In this document: positions 29,401-34,274 of the stretch, piece after piece
How positions within the stretch are numbered: the first letter of the stretch is position 1
How the letters are laid out: each line of letters starts with the position of its first letter
Assembly (NCBI GenBank): GCA_038093975.1
Contig: JBBPTG010000254.1
Location: forward strand, 1-34,274
Length of the DNA: 34,274 bases
DNA from: Chalciporus piperatus
Taxonomy: Eukaryota > Basidiomycota > Agaricomycetes > Boletales > Boletaceae
Reading direction: 5' to 3'
Translations under genes and position numbers: made by a program
Notes under the pieces: generated by a model
Told to the model about the DNA's origin: nothing
Seen by the model: the letters and a program-made list of their open reading frames with translations, nothing else
Databases searched by the model: none

Positions 29401-31023
29401 GGGTGCCGCTGTTAGCCGCGGACGGAGAGTCAAGCATATCACGACGCACCAGATGACGGAGATACCGCGCCCATGCTTCACCCGAACCAGGGTCGCTTCT
29501 GATTGCACGCCTTAGTGGGTGCGTCTGGTCGTCCTCATCGACCCCTTGCAGTCGCTAGTGAGTAACAATCGTTCAGTCAAAAGGGTCTAAAACGCATATA
29601 GTCGCTCGTAACGTACCAGAAAGTCGAGGTACCAGAGCCAAAACACGCGCAACATCTGTTCCGCCCCCTGATCACCAGCGAACCGACGTCTTGCAGCTTC
29701 GGCGATTGCTCGTTCGTACAAGCCTCTGGTGACGAATACATCGGCGGTTTTTCCCTTGCGCTCTGCTGAAATATACTGCACATATGCGTCGAGAGAAGTC
29801 TTTACACACCAGACAGAGATTAGCAAATGTATACCGGCGCGGACGTTGCTTACGAGAGACAGTTCTGACGGTTCGCGACGCTCATATGCTTTCACGGCGC
29901 GAGAACGAAGCTGCGAAGCTTCGACGAGTAATGACTCATATTCTGTTGGCGGCTTGCATGCTGTGGTGAATGATGAATATGATTGATAAGTGTCCTCGTG
30001 CCCTTTGGAGACAGGAGGTTAGCTAGTGCGCATGTCAGTATATATGCAAGTAACCACCTGCGTGTGGTTGTTGAAGGCGAGCAAGATGAAGTTCCCCGAC
30101 ATGTTGAATCAGTTCGGGTCTGCTGACCATGGTGAGCACCAAGAATATAAGGGAGATGACGCTAACCTTTCATTCGGGGAAGCAACTTCAATCATCTCCA
30201 GTTCCCAATCTCGTTGTGATTCCCAAAGGTACCGACTCTTTCGGCGGCATGTGAGTTTGCACAGGAGGCCAACAAGGAGGTCCTTACCTGCGAGAGATGC
30301 CCGGCACCTTTGCCAACGACTTCTGAGATAGCTTCGCGGGTCCATGGGGTGGAGAAGATGTCGCCTAACTCCTTTGGTGAGGTCTCAAGGCTTGCAAAGT
30401 ATGCATGACGGTCGACTAAGAATTCGATGTGTTTCTGTAAGATGGGGACAGCTGTAACAGCCATTCAACATATACTTTTGGAACATGGAATCCTCACGCA
30501 CATAGGTAATCGCTCTCTGCCCGCGCATACAGTTCCAGCACATCCAATACTTCGGCAGGATTTTCCAAGTTGGCCGAGGCGGTTTTTGCCTCGATGAGCG
30601 GCAACCACACTTCATCCCCAACTGAAATATAATTAGCTGCCATTTCTTGAGCTATTGTAACTTGAGCCTCCATGTCGAGAAGAGAGCGAGCGAGATTGAT
30701 GTGCTTGACATGAAGGTTGATGTCGAAGGGGTTGACGGATATTTCTGTGAGGAGGTTTGCTAGTTCATCCAGGCCGTCGCTCGCATTCGCAGAGTCAACC
30801 ATGTTGACGAGTCGAGTGTCGCGACTTTGAAGTTCTGTCACCGAATCTATGTTGAGAGAAACCAACAGCGCGTCCACTTTGGGAACTCTTTACCGAAAAC
30901 GGTTCACCACACCAAGGACATCCACGAAGTGGACGACTCTTGTCGAACTTCCGATCCATGGGCCCATCAGAATCTCTCTTCGGCACACGATTCGTTGCTC
31001 GATTGCTCAGTGGCGCCAGCCAT
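26488..31023 (-). CDS. SART3/Prp24-like U6 snRNP assembly and recycling factor, 24 exons, 1084 aa predicted
   Basis: Minus-strand exons: 31023-30989, 30887-30502, 30451-30288, 30237-30167, 30119-30058, 30002-29854, 29799-29617, 29554-29450, 29396-29336, 29287-29084, 29025-28982, 28922-28813, 28759-28570, 28503-28278, 28225-28201, 28142-28061, 28009-27935, 27885-27739, 27692-27609, 27556-27368, 27315-27232, 27179-27082, 27027-26838, 26778-26488. All phases agree and the sum is 3255 nt. The protein re-anneals U4 and U6 snRNA after splicing. Residues 1 to about 620 are HAT helical repeats (DYLSVPILQKHIEFLV, YLWESQRDWELEMI, LDYPEALWDAWLSFEH). Next comes an acidic/basic linker with a likely nuclear signal (GKRKA...SKKARM), then four RRMs starting near 677 (STVFVADLP), 752 (TLYVTNFP), 844 (VYVAGLN) and 944 (VRVRNLP). 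The C-terminal DFRKMLG matches the LSm-binding tail of Prp24/SART3. The first exon (ATG 31023, 101-bp intron) is the least certain part. Confidence 0.93.
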
Positions 31024-31626
31024 CAAGTTGATGCCACGGAAGTGTCACGACTGCCGAGGCGATTAGCTCCAAAGTTTCAAGTGGTCATTTCCGGGGCCCA
31101 GGGTTTGTTCACTGAGTACTGAGGAATGCTGCTGGCAAGTCCTTGACTTGTTCTTTGGGATCCAAAGCGCTCCCAAACTTCAAAGACAGAACGAAGGTAT
31201 ACGTACAGAGTCACATTAATTTAGATCTCTTCGCAGAGTCGTGGACATCCTACGCAAGAGTTGCCTCCCACATATGTACAGACTATGCTTGATTGGGCCT
31301 GCATGGCACCGAACTTTCTCCCACTTGGCCAAGTTGGTTGTTGATTATTTTTTATCGATACGTACCCGTTTGAAAATGGTGCTCATGGTGCCTCTTGTTA
31401 GTCTCGTTCCCGACGATCTAGGGCACGACGCGCTCCTTACCCACTGTGACGGCTGAGTCTCAAATCGGAGGCAAAAAAGATGTAAGGTTCAGTCGCGCGT
31501 TTGTTCCCTAGAACGTCTGGTGCATTTGATAGAGAAGGGGGTAGGTCCAGTCCGGGCCGGTCGTAGCCCGTTCGTAGTCGATCATTTTGTACGAAGGGAT
31601 TACTCGGCAATACACTAATCTTATCA
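31024..31626. other. intergenic region between divergent genes
   Basis: 603 bp between the start of the SART3-like gene (-) and the DUF6589-type gene (+). It should contain both promoters. I see no clear TATA box at a suitable distance from either ATG and no RNA gene or repeat. Confidence 0.5.
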
Positions 31627-34192
31627 ATGGACAACGACGAAGCTGATTTGTGGCGCCAGCTCGAATCACTCGAGGACGGCGAATGTGAGCCCGATTGCAC
31701 TTGCATCGGGTGTCTACTCGCAAATACTACTCAAGATGACCCTCCCCCTCCCCCCGACGAACCTGAGGAACCACTCCCACCCATCCAGCTCGAGCAAACT
31801 CGTCGCAAGAAAGCCGCGCTGCAAGGCCAGGACCTTTTGCCGAAGGTCCTCCGTGTTCTCGACACCATCAGCGAGCAAGGGTTAACCTTATCCCTCTTCC
31901 TCGATGCTCTTAGCTGGGGCGACGAGAGCTGTACTGCCAACGACCGCGTCCGTTTCGCGCGCGCAGGCCTTTTACTCAGCGAAGAACTCCCCAATGTCCT
32001 CGCGCGTTGGTACAAGCCCCCCCGCAACAAGAACAAGGGTCGACGACCCGCTGGTGCACGCCAAGCGATGGAAAAATTCGCAATGGACTGCATTCTTCGG
32101 CTACTCGAGCAAGAAATGGAGCGAGCTGCACCCCTGTTCGCCTCGCCGCCTTCCGAGCTCTCCGACATTCACCTCACCTCATTCGACTTCCAAGCCTTCA
32201 TCTCCACACTCAAGACTCGTTGCCCGACGGCCTGGAGGGTGATTGAACGGATGTCGTACAGTGACAACCAACGGACACGCAACACTCACAAGAGTCCTGA
32301 AATGGCATGTCCCTCGTGGACTCATCGCTCCTCGTGTTCTAACGAGAGTCGTTGCTCACAGGTTATCCTTCACCAGCTGTCACAAGCACAGTATACACAC
32401 TCGCACCATCGCAATCGTGTTGCCAAACTGTGGGCTATCTACCTGAAGGCTTGCGGCCTCTCCGCCCGTGCGTTTGACGCACTTCATGCGCTCGGTCTTG
32501 TCATGAGCCACAAGTGGACCGCAAACGCATATGGCACATTGTCGCAGTCGGCGATGGATTCAGTCCGACAGGAGATTCAGCATGTACCATGGATTATATC
32601 CCACGACAACGTCAATATTCCTATGCGCGTATTCTCGCAGCGTCTCCATAATCAGAGTCATTTCGTTAGTGGCTGTGCGGCGACTGTCTGGCTACTCCCC
32701 CCCGAAGCAACCTTGCCCCCTGGCATCAATCGATCCTTCCATGCTCATCGCGTCGAAGGTAGCCGTGAACACTTCGCTCTCGAAGACTTGTTTGTTGGTG
32801 ATCAAGCTGCGCACCTCCGTATCAAAAGCCAACATGTCTACCATATCCTTCAGGTTCTTCTCGACACCCCTGAGTTCGCCAGCTACAAGTTCCGTGATGA
32901 CACATCCTCCTGCAGTCAACATACTTCCATGCGACCCAAATCACATTGTCAAGCAACGCATACTACAAACTGTCGACATTGAGGAGGCCAGCTATGAGGG
33001 CAATGACAGGATCATGGCAGAGTTCTACCGTCAGCTTGGAATCGACAGTGCAGAGGAGATGAAGAAGACAGGGCTTGAGCGGCTGATAGGTTGGGCTGGA
33101 GATCAGCTGACAGTCGAGCGACTCTGAGGATTATTCCGATATCGCTATGAGGACTTCAACTCTTTTGATCGCATGGACTACCTCATTCCCATCTTTGGCT
33201 GGTTCCATCTCATTATGGCTTTCGCCAATTCCCTTCACAAGCAGTATCTTGGCCTTTCCTCCATCACTGGATCCCTTCAGCAAGCCTTTGACCTCCTCCA
33301 GCGGAAGGGACTTCAGAAGACTGAAACCAAGGGGCCATTCTGGCATCATCTAGATGAAGCCCTCCGCCATATTGCAGAGGCACATATCCGTGCAACATGG
33401 CTCGCACTAGTTGGGAAGCAGTCATTCACTGACTTGGCAACTAAATCTCCGGGCGAGTTGCATTCACTGGCAATTAGGCTTATCGATGAACATGCATCTC
33501 GACATGGGCTTGCAAAGCTGAAGCAGCTTTCCGATGAGGAGCAGGATGGAGTGTTATCACAGTGGATCATGTTCAATGGTGATGTACTGAGCTACATCGA
33601 GTTGACAGCAGCCATCAAGTCTGGAGATGTTGGACGGATGGAGGATATGCTATCGACTCTTTTATTCCGGTTCGCAGGAGGTGGAAACTCAAAGTATACC
33701 ATCGAGGTACTGGAGCTTCTGCAAGGATTGAAGCGAGAATGGCCAGAAGATGTAAAGCATGTTGTTTTCTCTTATCTCATGCTGCACAGGGGCTAAAAAG
33801 TTGTAATTTAGAAATTATGTTCGCAAATATTGTTGGCTGATGAATCGGTCTGGCCAGCCCAGTGGGTGGACTCCTATTGACAAAGGTCAAGAGCAGAATA
33901 TAGGGGACATCAAGGTATGAAAGATTCTTCACCCATTCATGTTGCTTACTGTCGACTCAAGGTTACGTACCACTCATTTGGGCCTGGGGCGACCTGGAAA
34001 TATCTGCATAAAGTATCACCTGCCATTCCAACACTTCGTGCATTGCAGCGTCACATGGAAAGCGAGTTCAAAACTCTGACACGTGGAGCCCACCATGGTG
34101 TCCCCACAAGGGAAGCTGATGTGGCGAAACTCACCGAACAATACATCAAGTCAAATATACATGTATACACAGCTGGCAGGAAGCCCAGTTGA
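31627..34192 (+). pseudogene. DUF6589-type basidiomycete gene, decayed
   Basis: The sequence resembles the large Agaricomycete DUF6589 family, function unknown. Recognisable blocks in order: LDALSWGDESC, ARAGLLLSEELPNVLARW, ARNTHK-like RNTHKSPEM, SHHRNRVAKLWAIYLKACG, FDALHALGLVMSHKWT, PWIISHDNVNIPMRVFSQRL, LPCDPNHIVKQRILQTVDI, KKTGLERLIGWAGDQLTVER, GWFHLIMAFANSLHKQYLG, LLQRKGLQKTETKGPFWHH, RFAGGGNSKYTIEVLELLQG, and finally VTYHSFGPG and LTRGAHHGVP. Introns inferred at 32305-32361 (acceptor cacag; GC rather than GT donor), 33752-33811 and 33915-33961. Lesions: a 1-nt frame change near 32905, an in-frame TGA at 33125-33127 where relatives have Arg (ERL-R-GLF), and a further 1-nt mismatch at the exon starting 33812. 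Three independent breaks make a functional protein unlikely. Confidence 0.82.
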
Positions 34193-34274
34193 TGTCGAGA
34201 CAGGGGGGATCATATGTATGGCATCGAGAAGCACGCGGGACTAGTAGTCGAAGTTAGTATACTCGTAGCTACAT

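Noticed and set aside
30494..30877. Start of the SART3-like protein at 30877 (MDALLVSL)
   Set aside because: That codon is GTG, not ATG. The frame is closed just upstream by TAA, and a spliced first exon from ATG 31023 joins in phase.
1..34274. CRISPR arrays, bacterial operons, rRNA genes
   Set aside because: No regularly spaced direct repeats or rRNA signatures; spliceosomal introns and U2 show the DNA is eukaryotic.

Overview
The window looks like nuclear DNA of a basidiomycete, most likely an Agaricomycete. The evidence is the intron style (46-66 bp GT-AG introns, one host gene with 24 exons), chromodomain Ty3/gypsy elements, a TET/JBP dioxygenase next to a CxC5/CxC6 'KDZ transposase-associated' gene, and a DUF6589-type gene. 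All of this was read by eye; no database search was run.

Left part (1-20092) is a retrotransposon cluster. A 5'-truncated Ty1/copia element (1-2642, + strand) carries a 92-bp foldback insertion and one in-frame stop. Next is a 5'-truncated chromodomain Ty3/gypsy element, here called Gypsy-A (2643-8341, +). It has an extra 154-codon membrane-protein ORF, with its own TATA box, between pol and the 3' LTR. Gypsy-B (8466-12792, - strand) has lost the catalytic YxDD part of its reverse transcriptase and the end of its integrase. It is bordered on both sides by pieces of Gypsy-C-type LTRs. A 3' fragment of a Gypsy-C pol (13129-13503) leads directly into the one nearly intact element, Gypsy-C (13515-20092, +): LTR, primer site, gag, pol with chromodomain, polypurine tract, LTR. 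Gypsy-C and Gypsy-B both appear to use Tf1-type self-priming: the predicted first 11 nt of the transcript are complementary to the primer-binding site, perfectly in C and 10 of 11 in B.

Middle part (20093-25648). The 3' LTR of Gypsy-C abuts a broken tRNA (uracil-2'-O)-methyltransferase (Trm44-like) gene on the - strand. After a gene-poor GC-rich stretch come two convergent genes 26 bp apart: an apparently intact four-exon TET/JBP-type 2-oxoglutarate/Fe(II) dioxygenase (467 aa, +) and an eight-exon CxC5/CxC6 KDZ-associated gene (-) with one apparent 1-nt frameshift. Together they look like the cargo and transposase-related parts of a KDZ-type DNA transposon.

Right part (25649-34274). A U2 spliceosomal RNA gene (-, about 26100-26289) lies just downstream of a complete 24-exon SART3/Prp24-like U6 snRNP recycling factor gene (-, 26488-31023, 1084 aa predicted: HAT repeats, four RRMs, terminal LSm-binding tail). 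On the + strand is a decayed DUF6589-type gene (31627-34192) with a premature TGA and two frame disruptions.

A theme across the window: the premature stops in the decayed ORFs are all TGA, mostly at positions where relatives carry arginine (CGA). Two LTR copies also differ by CG-to-CA changes. This is what deamination of methylated CpG would leave, and it is notable next to a TET/JBP gene.
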